This document shows, in pieces, positions 34,584-42,926 of a stretch of 64,000 nucleotides of DNA. The notes below the pieces were generated by a model. It was not told the DNA's origin. It ran no database searches and worked only from the letters and a program-made list of their open reading frames with translations. The translations under genes and the position numbers were made by a program. Numbering within the stretch: position 1 is the stretch's first letter; every line of letters starts with the position of its first letter. Where the stretch lies: positions 6,027 through 70,026 of the forward strand of contig JAEZRE010000008.1 of NCBI GenBank assembly GCA_023412915.1. Reading direction: 5' to 3'. This DNA comes from Bacillota bacterium. Its GTDB lineage: Bacteria > Bacillota > Clostridia > Acetivibrionales > DTU013.

Positions 34584-34611
34584 TTGAAGTTAATATATAC
34601 ACTGTTATAAT
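34584..34611 (+). promoter_or_regulatory. Promoter for ecfA2-ecfT
   Basis: TTGAAG (34584-34589), a 16-bp spacer and TATAAT (34606-34611). It supports separate expression of ecfA2-ecfT from ecfA1. Confidence 0.6.
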
Positions 34612-34668
34612 GTATAGTGTTTTGATATAATAAAAACCACTATTATATAGAAGGATCCGGGAATTTAA

Positions 34669-35529
34669 ATGCCGATTGTTTTAGAAAAGCTCACACATAT
34701 ATATATGCCGGGGACGCCGTTTGAAAAGATAGCTTTGAAGGATATAGACCTTAGAATCGAAGACGGTGAATTCATTGGCATAATTGGACATACAGGCTCG
34801 GGCAAGTCTACGCTGATACAGCATTTCAACGGTCTTCTGAAGCCTGCTTCGGGGCGCGTGCTTGTCAACGGTCAGGAGACTACGGGTAAGGGCCTCAAGG
34901 AACTGAGGCGCCACGTAGGGATCGTGTTCCAGTATCCGGAGCATCAACTGTTTGAAGAAACGGTGTATAAGGATATTGTTTTCGGGCTTCAGAGGGATAA
35001 CCTCCCCGAAGAGGAGAAAAGGAAAAAAGTCATTGAAGTGATATCCGCCGTGGGCTTAAAGGAAGAGCTCCTCGAAAAATCGCCGTTCGAACTGTCCGGG
35101 GGGCAGAAGCGGCGTGTCGCCATCGCGGGAGTACTTGTCATGAACCCCGGCATTTTGGTGCTCGACGAACCGACGGCCGGGCTTGACCCCAAAGGCCGGG
35201 ATGAAATATTCGGATTTATCTCCGGGATACACGAAACGATGGGAATAACGGTCATTCTCGTTTCGCACAGCATGGAGGATGTTGCAAAGCTTGTAAGCCG
35301 CGTCATAGTTATGAACAGGGGAGAAGTAGAGATAGACGGCTCCGTGACCAAGGTTTTTGCGGATATCCCGAGGCTCGAAAGCATTGGTTTGTCCGCCCCG
35401 CAGGTCGCATACCTTATGAAGAGAATGAAGCAGATAAAGCCTGAAATAGATGAAAATATATTTACGGTGGCCGCTGCACGCGACGAATTGCTAAAGCACC
35501 TGAGAAATGAGGTGCAGAAGCCATGCTGA
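34669..35529 (+). CDS. ecfA2: Energy-coupling factor transporter ATPase EcfA2
   Basis: The second ATPase of the ECF module. The 286-residue protein has Walker A GHTGSGKST, the EcfA2-type Q-loop QYPEHQLFE, signature LSGGQKRR, Walker B ILVLDEPTAGLD and switch His VSHSMEDV. It overlaps ecfT by seven bases, so the two are likely coupled. Confidence 0.96.
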   Translation: MPIVLEKLTHIYMPGTPFEKIALKDIDLRIEDGEFIGIIGHTGSGKSTLIQHFNGLLKPASGRVLVNGQETTGKGLKELRRHVGIVFQYPEHQLFEETVYKDIVFGLQRDNLPEEEKRKKVIEVISAVGLKEELLEKSPFELSGGQKRRVAIAGVLVMNPGILVLDEPTAGLDPKGRDEIFGFISGIHETMGITVILVSHSMEDVAKLVSRVIVMNRGEVEIDGSVTKVFADIPRLESIGLSAPQVAYLMKRMKQIKPEIDENIFTVAAARDELLKHLRNEVQKPC

Positions 35530-36326
35530 ACGCGAGTATCACCATAGGCCAGTACATACCTGGCGATTCCGTACTTCACAGGGCTGATCCCAGGACAAAG
35601 ATCATACTGTCGGTCGTCTTTATGGTAATGACCTTCCTTGTGAACAGTTTCTGGACCTTCGCCGCGCTGACGATCTTTACATTGATAGCTGTGCTTATTT
35701 CCGGCGTGCCTATGAAATATACCCTCAAAGGCCTCAAACCGCTGCTTTTCATCATAATTTTCACCGCGGTCGTAAATATTTTTACGACGAGCGGAACGCC
35801 GATATCGCAAACAGTCCCTCTCAAATATATAACGTACGAGGGCATCGAGCTGGCGTTGAAGCTGGCGGTACGCCTTGCCCTGATCATTATAAGCGGTTCG
35901 TTGCTGACCTTCACGACTACGCCGATACTCCTGACCGACGGTATTGAAAAACTGCTCAATCCGTTGAAAAAAATCGGCTTACCGGCGCATGAGCTTGCTA
36001 TGATGATGTCTATCGCGCTGAGATTTATTCCGACGCTGCTGGAAGAGACTGACAAGATAATGAAAGCCCAGGCGGCAAGAGGCGCGGATTTCGATACCGG
36101 AAACCTTGTTCAGCGTGCGAAAAGCTTTATTCCGGTACTGGTGCCGCTGTTTGTCAGCGCTTTCAGGCGCGCGGATGAGCTCGCCACGGCAATGGAGGCC
36201 AGGTGTTACAGGGGAGGAACGGGGCGTACGCGTATGCGCCAGCTCAAGTTCACAGAAGCGGACATAAAGGTTTCGGTTACCTCGGTGATCTTCTTTGCGG
36301 GGCTCCTGCTGCTCGAGTATTTATAA
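35523..36326 (+). CDS. ecfT: Energy-coupling factor transmembrane protein EcfT
   Basis: EcfT links the ATPases to the substrate-binding S components in the membrane. The 267-residue protein has several predicted helices and the two Ala-Arg-Gly coupling motifs' region: QAARGADF near residue 182-189 and EARCYRGG near 224-231. S components are not encoded in this window. Confidence 0.95.
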   Translation: MLNASITIGQYIPGDSVLHRADPRTKIILSVVFMVMTFLVNSFWTFAALTIFTLIAVLISGVPMKYTLKGLKPLLFIIIFTAVVNIFTTSGTPISQTVPLKYITYEGIELALKLAVRLALIIISGSLLTFTTTPILLTDGIEKLLNPLKKIGLPAHELAMMMSIALRFIPTLLEETDKIMKAQAARGADFDTGNLVQRAKSFIPVLVPLFVSAFRRADELATAMEARCYRGGTGRTRMRQLKFTEADIKVSVTSVIFFAGLLLLEYL

Positions 36327-36396
36327 GCCCTTTTTCCGGTGAAGGCCGGATTTGTTCAACATCCTATTATACAAGATTTAATTTGGGAGGCATATG

Positions 36397-37710
36397 ATGC
36401 TGGGAGATAGGAAAAAAGTCGAAGGGTTCCTCAAAAAATACGGGATGGATGTATCAGGCGTCGATCTTGACAAAAATTGCGAGCTGTTTGTAAAGGAAAT
36501 GCAAAACGGTTTGGAAGGTTCCGGATCTCTGCTGATGATCCCGACGTACATCGGCATGGAGAGGGAGCTTCCGGTCAATGAGCCCGTTATCGCGGTTGAC
36601 GCGGGAGGAACAAATTTCAGGGTGGCCGTGATACATTTCGATGAAAACAAAAAGCTCGTGACGGAAGATTTCAAATTGTATACGATGCCGGGAACCAGAG
36701 GCGAGATTTCGAAGGAAGAGTTCTTTGAAACCATGGCCGACTATATACAGCCTGTGCTTCACCGCAGCGACAAAATAAGCTTCTGCTTTTCCTACCCGAC
36801 TGAGATAATGCCAGACAGAGACGGCAGGATTATCAAGTTCAGCAAGGAAGTTAAAATAAGGGACGTAATGGGCGAGCTGCTCGGCAGGAACCTTATGGAC
36901 GTTTTCAGGAAACGCGGCTTAGAGAAGGACAAGGAGATCATAGTGCTGAACGATACTGTTGCGACGCTGCTTGCCGGGAAGTCCGCATCGCCCGGTAGGG
37001 TATTCGATAGCTATATCGGTTTTATACTCGGCACCGGGACCAATATCTGCTATGCCGAGAACAGCTCCAATATCGTAAAGGTGTCCGAACTTCAGGGGAA
37101 AGATGATTTGATGCTTATCAACATCGAGTCCGGCGGCTATGGCAAGGCTCCTAGAGGCCAGTTGGACATTGAATTTGATAACACGACGGCGAACCCCGGG
37201 GATTTTACCTTTGAAAAAACCATTTCGGGCGCTTATCAGGGCGGATTGATCCTCACCGTGATCCGCAAGGCGGCGGAGGAAGGACTGTTTACCGCTGAGT
37301 TTACCGAAGGCTTCAAGAATATAAGGGAGCTGGCTTCCAAGGAAATAGACGATTTCCTGTTCTATCCCTACGGTGATAACGCGCTTGCAAAATGCTGCGC
37401 ATTGTCAGGCGCCGCGGGCGACAGAAACATCATGTACCACCTGATCGACGCAATTTTCGAGAGGATGGCGATGTATGTCACGTTCAGCTTGACGGCGGTA
37501 ATCGAAGAGATCGGCAAGGGGACGGACCCCTGCAGGCCGGTATGCATAACGGCAGACGGCTCGACCTTCTATAAATCCAAGCTTTTCCGCAGCAAGCTGG
37601 AGCATTATATAAAGACCTACACGAACGAGACCAAAGGCATTTACTGCGAGTTCGTAAAAGTGGACAACGGTACTCTGATAGGCACTGCGATTGCCGGACT
37701 TATAAATTAA
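36397..37710 (+). CDS. Eukaryotic-type hexokinase
   Basis: A 437-residue ATP-dependent hexose kinase of the hexokinase I/II fold, unlike the short ROK or glk enzymes usual in bacteria. Motifs: phosphate-1 DAGGTNFRVAV near 68, sugar-binding SYPTE near 131, catalytic Asp in LNDTVATLLAG near 189, GTGTN near 214, and the adenosine region TADGSTFYK near 386. The second ATG (36397) has GGGAGG six bases upstream. It lies between ecfT and truA, in the middle of a normally conserved gene order. Substrate is probably glucose but could be another hexose. Confidence 0.9.
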   Translation: MLGDRKKVEGFLKKYGMDVSGVDLDKNCELFVKEMQNGLEGSGSLLMIPTYIGMERELPVNEPVIAVDAGGTNFRVAVIHFDENKKLVTEDFKLYTMPGTRGEISKEEFFETMADYIQPVLHRSDKISFCFSYPTEIMPDRDGRIIKFSKEVKIRDVMGELLGRNLMDVFRKRGLEKDKEIIVLNDTVATLLAGKSASPGRVFDSYIGFILGTGTNICYAENSSNIVKVSELQGKDDLMLINIESGGYGKAPRGQLDIEFDNTTANPGDFTFEKTISGAYQGGLILTVIRKAAEEGLFTAEFTEGFKNIRELASKEIDDFLFYPYGDNALAKCCALSGAAGDRNIMYHLIDAIFERMAMYVTFSLTAVIEEIGKGTDPCRPVCITADGSTFYKSKLFRSKLEHYIKTYTNETKGIYCEFVKVDNGTLIGTAIAGLIN

Positions 37711-37718
37711 TGTAAAAT
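37691..37718 (+). promoter_or_regulatory. Candidate promoter of the truA leader RNA
   Basis: TTGCCG (37691-37696), a 16-bp spacer and TAAAAT (37713-37718), overlapping the end of the hexokinase gene. A transcript would start just before the structured RNA. Confidence 0.4.
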
Positions 37719-37732
37719 TGCGAGGTTTCCGC

Positions 37733-37873
37733 GCAGGAGGCCATGAGGAAGCAGAATTCTGCCGACCCGGTAGGAATACATCCGAGGAAAGTGCCGCTAG
37801 CATAACCCGGTAGCGTCGACCACGAGGCAGCTTTCCGATGCTATCAGAATTCTGCTGGATTATGACCTCCTGC
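37733..37873 (+). ncRNA. Unassigned structured RNA upstream of truA
   Basis: Nested pairing spans 141 nt: P1 37733-37744 with 37862-37873 (11 of 12 pairs), P2 37751-37761 with 37845-37855 (perfect), P3 GGAAAG+TGCC (37786-37795) with GGCA+CTTTCC (37826-37836, one bulge), P4 GCTA/TAGC (37796-37799 with 37811-37814). CCCGGTAG occurs twice in loops (37766-37773 and 37806-37813). The 3' strand of P1 contains CCTCC, complementary to a ribosome binding site. It fits no riboswitch class I could recall. It could be a leader of truA or a separate RNA. Confidence 0.6.
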
Positions 37874-37899
37874 AAAGGAAACCCATTTAAACTATCGCT

Positions 37900-38871
37900 A
37901 TGAGAAACATCAGACTGAAATTAGAATATGACGGCACGGCGTACCACGGCTGGCAGAGCCAGACCAACGCGTCGACCGTACAGGATGCCGTAACGGCTGC
38001 CGTCAACACCCTGACCGGCGAAGCCTGCAGCCTTATCGGTTCAAGCAGGACCGACACCGGCGTGCACGCCATCGGTTATGTGTGCAATTTCTTTACGGAA
38101 TCGGCGATCCCTGCCGATAAATTCTCATACGCTCTTAATACGCTGCTCCCGGACGACATAGTAGTGAGATGCTCCGAGGAGGTGCCCGCCGGTTTTCATT
38201 CCCGTTTCGACGCTAAGGGCAAAACCTACCGCTATCTTATCTATAACTCCGTATTCCCGTCGGCGCTGTTAAGGCACCGGGCTTATCATGTATATTACCC
38301 TCTTGATATCGACGCCATGAACAGGGCCGCGCAGCACCTGACCGGCACACATGATTTTTTTGCTTTCAGCGCAGCGGGCGGCAGCGTCAAAACAACGGTC
38401 CGTACCATTACGAAGGCCGGAATCCAGGCAGGCGGACAGTCGTTCGAACAGTCGCTCAGCCAGTCAATAGGCCGGGATATCGGGCAGTCGTTAGAACAAT
38501 CATTAGGCCAATCATTCAAACAGAAGCTCGCCTCTGATCGACCGGCACACGAGTCTGATAATTACGACGGGGCAGGCTGCAATGAAGCTATCGGCAAACA
38601 TGCCGCCGGAACCGACCTCCGCTCTGGACGGCTGATCGAGTTCACTGTCACCGGGAACGGCTTCCTTTACAATATGGTGAGAATAATCGCAGGCACGCTG
38701 ATCGAGGTGGGCTTCGGAAAATTGAGCCCCGATGCTATCCCGGGGATCATCGAGAGCCTGGACAGGAGAAAAGCGGGCAGGACCGCGCCAGCTCATGGCC
38801 TTTATCTTGTAGAAGTATACTACGATGCTGAAGCCGGTTTGCAAAAAAATGAAATGGCGGACGATTATTAG
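37900..38871 (+). CDS. truA: tRNA pseudouridine(38-40) synthase with a repeat insertion
   Basis: TruA converts uridines 38-40 of the tRNA anticodon arm to pseudouridine. The catalytic Asp52 lies in SSRTDTGVHA, and the later core (FSAAGGS..., GNGFLYNMVRIIAGTL) is intact. The protein has 323 residues against about 245-265 normally. The excess is an insertion at about 180-243, between two core strands, that begins with four 8-residue repeats and continues with a polar linker. The start ATG lacks a close ribosome binding site (AAAGG lies 21 bases upstream), so expression may depend on the leader RNA. Confidence 0.93.
   Translation: MRNIRLKLEYDGTAYHGWQSQTNASTVQDAVTAAVNTLTGEACSLIGSSRTDTGVHAIGYVCNFFTESAIPADKFSYALNTLLPDDIVVRCSEEVPAGFHSRFDAKGKTYRYLIYNSVFPSALLRHRAYHVYYPLDIDAMNRAAQHLTGTHDFFAFSAAGGSVKTTVRTITKAGIQAGGQSFEQSLSQSIGRDIGQSLEQSLGQSFKQKLASDRPAHESDNYDGAGCNEAIGKHAAGTDLRSGRLIEFTVTGNGFLYNMVRIIAGTLIEVGFGKLSPDAIPGIIESLDRRKAGRTAPAHGLYLVEVYYDAEAGLQKNEMADDY
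38434..38529 (+). repeat. Four 24-bp tandem repeats inside truA
   Basis: Units 38434-38457, 38458-38481, 38482-38505 and 38506-38529 encode GQSFEQSL, SQSIGRDI, GQSLEQSL and GQSFKQKL. They keep the reading frame and form an insertion in the TruA core. Confidence 0.9.
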
Positions 38872-38942
38872 AGAGATACGGGTATATTAAGCCTATAAAT
38901 AAGAGATAATGAGAGATAAATTAAAATTTTCGAATTTTGTAC

Positions 38943-38972
38943 TTGACAGTAAGGCAGGACCTGTATTATTAT
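38943..38972 (+). promoter_or_regulatory. rplM-rpsI promoter
   Basis: TTGACA (38943-38948), an 18-bp spacer and TATTAT (38967-38972), about 110 bp before rplM. Confidence 0.7.
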
Positions 38973-38989
38973 ATTAAAGTGCCAAATAG

Positions 38990-39049
38990 ACCGGCAGATT
39001 TTGAGCTGTGCTTATGGCCGGTTATATATATAAGTCCTTGCAACAGGAC
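38990..39049 (+). promoter_or_regulatory. Candidate L13-type leader of rplM
   Basis: ACCGGC (38990-38995) pairs with GCCGGT (39017-39022), and GTCCT (39034-39038) with AGGAC (39045-39049), just upstream of rplM. An L13 autoregulatory leader is known in Firmicutes; matching to that family needs a covariance-model search. Confidence 0.45.
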
Positions 39050-39082
39050 AATAAGGTAATTGTTGAGGAGGAAGGGTAATCC

Positions 39083-39517
39083 ATGAAGACCTTTATGGCA
39101 AAAGCCGAAGAAATTCAGAGAAAATGGTATGTAGTCGATGCCGACGGTAAGCCGTTGGGAAGACTTGCAAGCGAGGTTGCCAGCGTACTTAGGGGTAAGC
39201 ACAAACCTACGTTTACACCCCATGTAGATACAGGAGACCATGTAATTGTCATCAACGCATCGAAAGTAGTTCTCACCGGAAACAAGCTGGACAACAAGAT
39301 TTACAGGCATCATTCCGGTTGGCCGGGAGGATTGAAGGAGATAACCTACAGGCACCTGCTGGAAAAGTCGCCTGAGAAAGTTATCGAACTTGCCGTTAAG
39401 AGAATGCTCCCCAAGAACAGCCTGGGACGTCAGATGTTCACGAAACTCAAGGTTTACAAGGGCGCTGAACACGAGCATCAGGCACAGAAACCAGAAGTTC
39501 TGGAAATCAATCTTTAA
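39083..39517 (+). CDS. rplM: 50S ribosomal protein L13
   Basis: L13 is an early 50S assembly protein. The 144-residue product has the family features: KWYVVDADGKPLGRLAS, HVDTGDHVIVINA and RMLPKNSLGRQ. GAGGAGG precedes the ATG. It forms the usual pair with rpsI, 17 bp downstream. Confidence 0.99.
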   Translation: MKTFMAKAEEIQRKWYVVDADGKPLGRLASEVASVLRGKHKPTFTPHVDTGDHVIVINASKVVLTGNKLDNKIYRHHSGWPGGLKEITYRHLLEKSPEKVIELAVKRMLPKNSLGRQMFTKLKVYKGAEHEHQAQKPEVLEINL

Positions 39518-39534
39518 TGAGGAGGGAGTAAAAA

Positions 39535-39927
39535 ATGGCTAAGATACAGTATTACGGTACAGGCAGAAGGAAAAAATCAGTTGCCAGGATCAGGCTTGTT
39601 CCAGGCGACGGTAAGATAATGATAAATGACAGGGTTATCGATGAGTATTTCGGACTTGAAACACTGAAGGTCATCGTAAAACAGCCGTTAACGCTGACCG
39701 AGACCACAGCCAAATTCGATGTGATATGCAAGGTAGTCGGCGGCGGCTTCACAGGCCAGGCAGGCGCGATCAGGCATGGTATCGCAAGAGCGCTTCTCAA
39801 GGCGGACGAAGAGTTCAGACCTGTTTTGAAGAAGGCAGGCTTCCTGACCAGAGACCCGAGAATGAAAGAAAGAAAGAAATACGGTCTCAAAAAGGCAAGA
39901 AGGGCGCCTCAGTTCTCGAAGAGGTAA
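39535..39927 (+). CDS. rpsI: 30S ribosomal protein S9
   Basis: S9 reaches the P site through its C-terminal tail. The 130-residue protein has YYGTGRRKKSVARIRL at the start and the invariant KKARRAPQFSKR end, whose Lys-Arg contacts the P-site tRNA. Confidence 0.99.
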   Translation: MAKIQYYGTGRRKKSVARIRLVPGDGKIMINDRVIDEYFGLETLKVIVKQPLTLTETTAKFDVICKVVGGGFTGQAGAIRHGIARALLKADEEFRPVLKKAGFLTRDPRMKERKKYGLKKARRAPQFSKR

Positions 39928-39969
39928 TAATAGCGGTTTACAGCGGAATAGAGATCATTACATTTACAG

Positions 39970-40000
39970 GGAACGGTATATCACCGTTCCTTGTGTGTTT
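39970..40000 (+). terminator. Terminator after rpsI
   Basis: GGAACGGT (39970-39977) pairs with ACCGTTCC (39983-39990), followed by TTGTGTGTTT, a weak T tract. Confidence 0.65.
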
Positions 40001-40041
40001 GTGCGGGGCTTGACCTATAGCCCATTTTTCGGGAGGTTGAA

Positions 40042-41220
40042 ATGTTACTTGTAAAAAATGCGAGACTGCTGACGATGGCAGGCAGGGAATATAAGAACGG
40101 ATATGTAATGGCAGTCGAGGGAAAAATAACGACATTGGGCGATGATGCTTCGGAATTGAAAAAACTCGAGGCGCAGTGCGATGAGGTAATAGATGCAAAA
40201 GGGAATTATGTGGTGCCCGGTTTTGTGGACGCTCACTGCCATGTAGGTATGTGCGAGGATTCGGTGGGCTTTGAGGGCGATGACGGTAATGAAATGACAG
40301 ATCCGGTCACACCCCACCTGAGAGCCATCGACGCCATTTACCATGCCGACAGAGCATTTCAGGAAGCGCTGGAGGGTGGTGTAACCACTGTCGTGACCGG
40401 CCCTGGCAGCGCAAATGTCATAGGCGGCCAGTTTGCAGCGCTAAAGACCTTTGGACGGAGAGTCGAAGACATGCTTATCAGGGAGCCTGTGGCGATGAAA
40501 GTTGCCTTTGGCGAAAATCCCAAGTCTGTTTATCATGAGAAAAGGCAGTCTCCCATGACGAGGATGGCAACGGCTGCAATACTTAGAGAAAGCCTGATGA
40601 AGGCGAAGGAATATCAACAGATGCTCGACGATTATGAACGAGACAGCGAGAATTACGATAAACCGGATTTTGATATGAAGCTGGAGGCACTGTTGAAGGT
40701 GCTGAAGAGAGAAATACCCCTGAAGGCGCATGCACACAGGGCTGACGATATATTGACCGCGATCCGGATAGCAAAGGAATTCGGTGTCCGGATAACGATA
40801 GAACACTGCACTGAAGGGCATCTGATAACGGATATACTTCGTGAGGAAAACGTAAATGTAATTACGGGTCCTTTTCTGACGGACAGATCGAAGATCGAGC
40901 TTAAAAATCAGAGTATCAAGGCGCCGGGGATCATATCGAAGGCGGGGATCAAGACGGCCATAATGACCGACCACCCCTGTACTCCGGTACAGTATCTGCC
41001 GCTCTGTGCGGCGGTCGCTGTCAAGGAAGGCATGAACGAAGATGAGGCGCTTAAAGCGATCACGATAAACGCAGCCGAGATAACCGGTATTGCGGATCGC
41101 GTCGGAAGTCTTGAAACCGGCAAGGACGCCGATATGGTCATTATGGATGGTTATCCTCTGGAGCTTAAGTCCAGGGTATTATACACTATTATCAATGGTC
41201 AGGTGGTCTACAGGATATGA
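40042..41220 (+). CDS. Amidohydrolase family metal-dependent hydrolase
   Basis: A 392-residue enzyme of the amidohydrolase superfamily, imidazolonepropionase/dipeptidase-like branch. It has the HxH metal motif DAHCHVG near residue 67, later metal histidines in KAHAHRADD and TIEHCTEGH, and the final Asp in IMTDHPC. Members hydrolyse C-N bonds in rings or peptides; no neighbouring pathway gene points to a substrate. Its stop overlaps the tsaE start (ATGA), so it is transcribed with the t6A genes. CGGGAGG precedes the ATG. Confidence 0.88.
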   Translation: MLLVKNARLLTMAGREYKNGYVMAVEGKITTLGDDASELKKLEAQCDEVIDAKGNYVVPGFVDAHCHVGMCEDSVGFEGDDGNEMTDPVTPHLRAIDAIYHADRAFQEALEGGVTTVVTGPGSANVIGGQFAALKTFGRRVEDMLIREPVAMKVAFGENPKSVYHEKRQSPMTRMATAAILRESLMKAKEYQQMLDDYERDSENYDKPDFDMKLEALLKVLKREIPLKAHAHRADDILTAIRIAKEFGVRITIEHCTEGHLITDILREENVNVITGPFLTDRSKIELKNQSIKAPGIISKAGIKTAIMTDHPCTPVQYLPLCAAVAVKEGMNEDEALKAITINAAEITGIADRVGSLETGKDADMVIMDGYPLELKSRVLYTIINGQVVYRI

Positions 41221-41696
41221 TAAGATTCCATACGGCCTCTGCCGATAAGACGGCAGAGCTTGGAATGAAGCTGGGGAATATATTGCAAAGGGGCGATACG
41301 GTTTGCCTCTCGGGCGACCTCGGGACGGGCAAAACGGCTTTTACAGGCGGTATTGCAAAATCTCTCGGTATAAATGAGTATGTCACCAGCCCGACCTTTA
41401 CCATTATAAATGAATACGAGGGGAGAATTCCCCTTTATCACTTTGACGTTTACAGGATCGGCGACGCAGGCGAAATGATTGAAACGGGCTTCGACGATTA
41501 TATCGGAGGAGACGGCGTGGCGGTCATCGAATGGGCTGAATTGATTGAGGAAATCTTACCCGAGGACCGAATAGATGTCAGGATAGAGAAGGACAACGCC
41601 TCAAAGACGGACAGCAGGCTCATAACCATACAGTTCCGCGGGGAGAAGACTTCCGGATACGAGGGGAGGCTGGCAAATGAGAGCATTGGCGATTGA
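41217..41696 (+). CDS. tsaE: tRNA t6A biosynthesis ATPase TsaE
   Basis: TsaE drives the TsaBD complex through its t6A37 cycle. The 159-residue protein has the P-loop GDLGTGKTAF near residue 38 and the SPTFTIINEY motif near 59, with the HFDVYR strand. It overlaps the amidohydrolase gene by four bases and tsaB by 20 bases. Confidence 0.96.
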   Translation: MIRFHTASADKTAELGMKLGNILQRGDTVCLSGDLGTGKTAFTGGIAKSLGINEYVTSPTFTIINEYEGRIPLYHFDVYRIGDAGEMIETGFDDYIGGDGVAVIEWAELIEEILPEDRIDVRIEKDNASKTDSRLITIQFRGEKTSGYEGRLANESIGD

Positions 41697-42480
41697 TACT
41701 TCCACCGCTACGGCCGGGATCGCGGTCGTGGATGAAACAGGGCTGTTGGCTGAGTTTCTGCTCAAGGACATGAAGACACATTCACAGAAGCTCGTTCCCA
41801 TGCTTTCCGAGATACTGGAAAGCCTCAGGCTTACGCCGTCGGATATCGATATTTATGCGGCCGTTACAGGGCCAGGATCGTTTACCGGTATAAGGATTGG
41901 CGTCACGACTGTCAAGGCGTTGGCATATGCGCTCAAAAAACCCACTGCCGGCATAACGTCGCTCGATGCCCTGGCAAATGCCGCCGCCGTTTCGGAGGAC
42001 AACCTTGTCTGCCCGATGATAGACGCAAGGAACAATCAGGTGTACACGGCGCTGTACAGATCCCGCGGCGGCGCTCTTGAAAACCTTTCAGGCTACATGG
42101 GTTTACATATTTCTGAATTGCTTAAACAGATCGAGGATAAGGCCGGAACATCGAAGATACTGTTCACCGGCGACGGCGTAATGCTTCACAGGGATTTTCT
42201 CAGGATCGGGCTCGGTGAGCGCTGCATGTTCATGCCTGATTTCGCATTGCAGCAAATAGCGGCGTCCGCCGCACAGCTAGCGTTGACGAAGGCTTCTACA
42301 AAAGATACCTCGGACTGTATGGAGTTGACGCCTTTTTACCTGAGGCCGTCGCAGGCGGAAAGGGAGTTTTCCAGAAAGGCGGCAGCCGGCATGGCGAACA
42401 ACACGAACGGCACGAACGACACGAACGCCGCCGGTACGGACAGTCCTGAAAACAGCGGAGGCTGCTTGCCCGAAAAATGA
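41677..42480 (+). CDS. tsaB: tRNA t6A biosynthesis protein TsaB
   Basis: TsaB is the inactive ASKHA-fold partner of TsaD in making threonylcarbamoyl-adenosine. The N-terminal ALAIDTSTATAGIAV and GPGSFTGIRIGV segments are diagnostic. The 267-residue protein is longer than the usual 220-240 residues because of a polar C-terminal tail (about 230-267) with TNG-TND-TNA triplets encoded by three 9-bp repeats at 42403-42429. tsaD itself is 19 kb away. Confidence 0.95.
   Translation: MRALAIDTSTATAGIAVVDETGLLAEFLLKDMKTHSQKLVPMLSEILESLRLTPSDIDIYAAVTGPGSFTGIRIGVTTVKALAYALKKPTAGITSLDALANAAAVSEDNLVCPMIDARNNQVYTALYRSRGGALENLSGYMGLHISELLKQIEDKAGTSKILFTGDGVMLHRDFLRIGLGERCMFMPDFALQQIAASAAQLALTKASTKDTSDCMELTPFYLRPSQAEREFSRKAAAGMANNTNGTNDTNAAGTDSPENSGGCLPEK
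42403..42429 (+). repeat. Three 9-bp tandem repeats in the tsaB tail
   Basis: ACGAACGGC, ACGAACGAC and ACGAACGCC lie in tandem and encode Thr-Asn-rich triplets in the non-conserved C-terminal tail. Confidence 0.8.
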
Positions 42481-42926
42481 ATGATTTGAAGATTGTTAAA
42501 GCATGTCAGGAAAACATAGAGGATATTGTTATAATTGAAAATCTCAGCTTCAAAATTCCCTGGACGAAGAAATCCATTACGGATGAGATACTGAGAAACG
42601 AATCAGCATGCTATTTCTGCGCCGTAACAGGCGGAAGGACCGTGGGATATGCCGGCATGTGGCAGGTATTGGACGAGGGCCACATAACCAATATAGCGGT
42701 TCATCCGGAATTCCGGAAAAGCGGAGTGGGCAGCATGCTCATGGAAGCTTTGCTCGGGGAAGCGGAGGAGCGGGGCATAACAGGACTGACGTTGGAAGTC
42801 AGAAAAAGCAATTTCAATGCACAGTCTCTTTACAGGAAATATGGCTTTGAAGACGGCGGGATGCGGAAGGCATATTATGCCGACAACCGCGAGGACGCCA
42901 TTATTATGTGGAAGCGGATGAATTAA
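42477..42926 (+). CDS. rimI: Ribosomal-protein-alanine N-acetyltransferase RimI-like
   Basis: A 149-residue GNAT acetyltransferase. The acetyl-CoA site is visible (IAVHPEFRKSGVGSMLMEAL) and the conserved ending SLYRKYGFEDGGMRKAYY fits RimI, which acetylates the N-terminus of S18. Its place directly after tsaB, overlapping it by four bases, is typical of Firmicutes. The 3' end overlaps the convergent DUF192 gene by 23 bp. Confidence 0.92.
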   Translation: MNDLKIVKACQENIEDIVIIENLSFKIPWTKKSITDEILRNESACYFCAVTGGRTVGYAGMWQVLDEGHITNIAVHPEFRKSGVGSMLMEALLGEAEERGITGLTLEVRKSNFNAQSLYRKYGFEDGGMRKAYYADNREDAIIMWKRMN

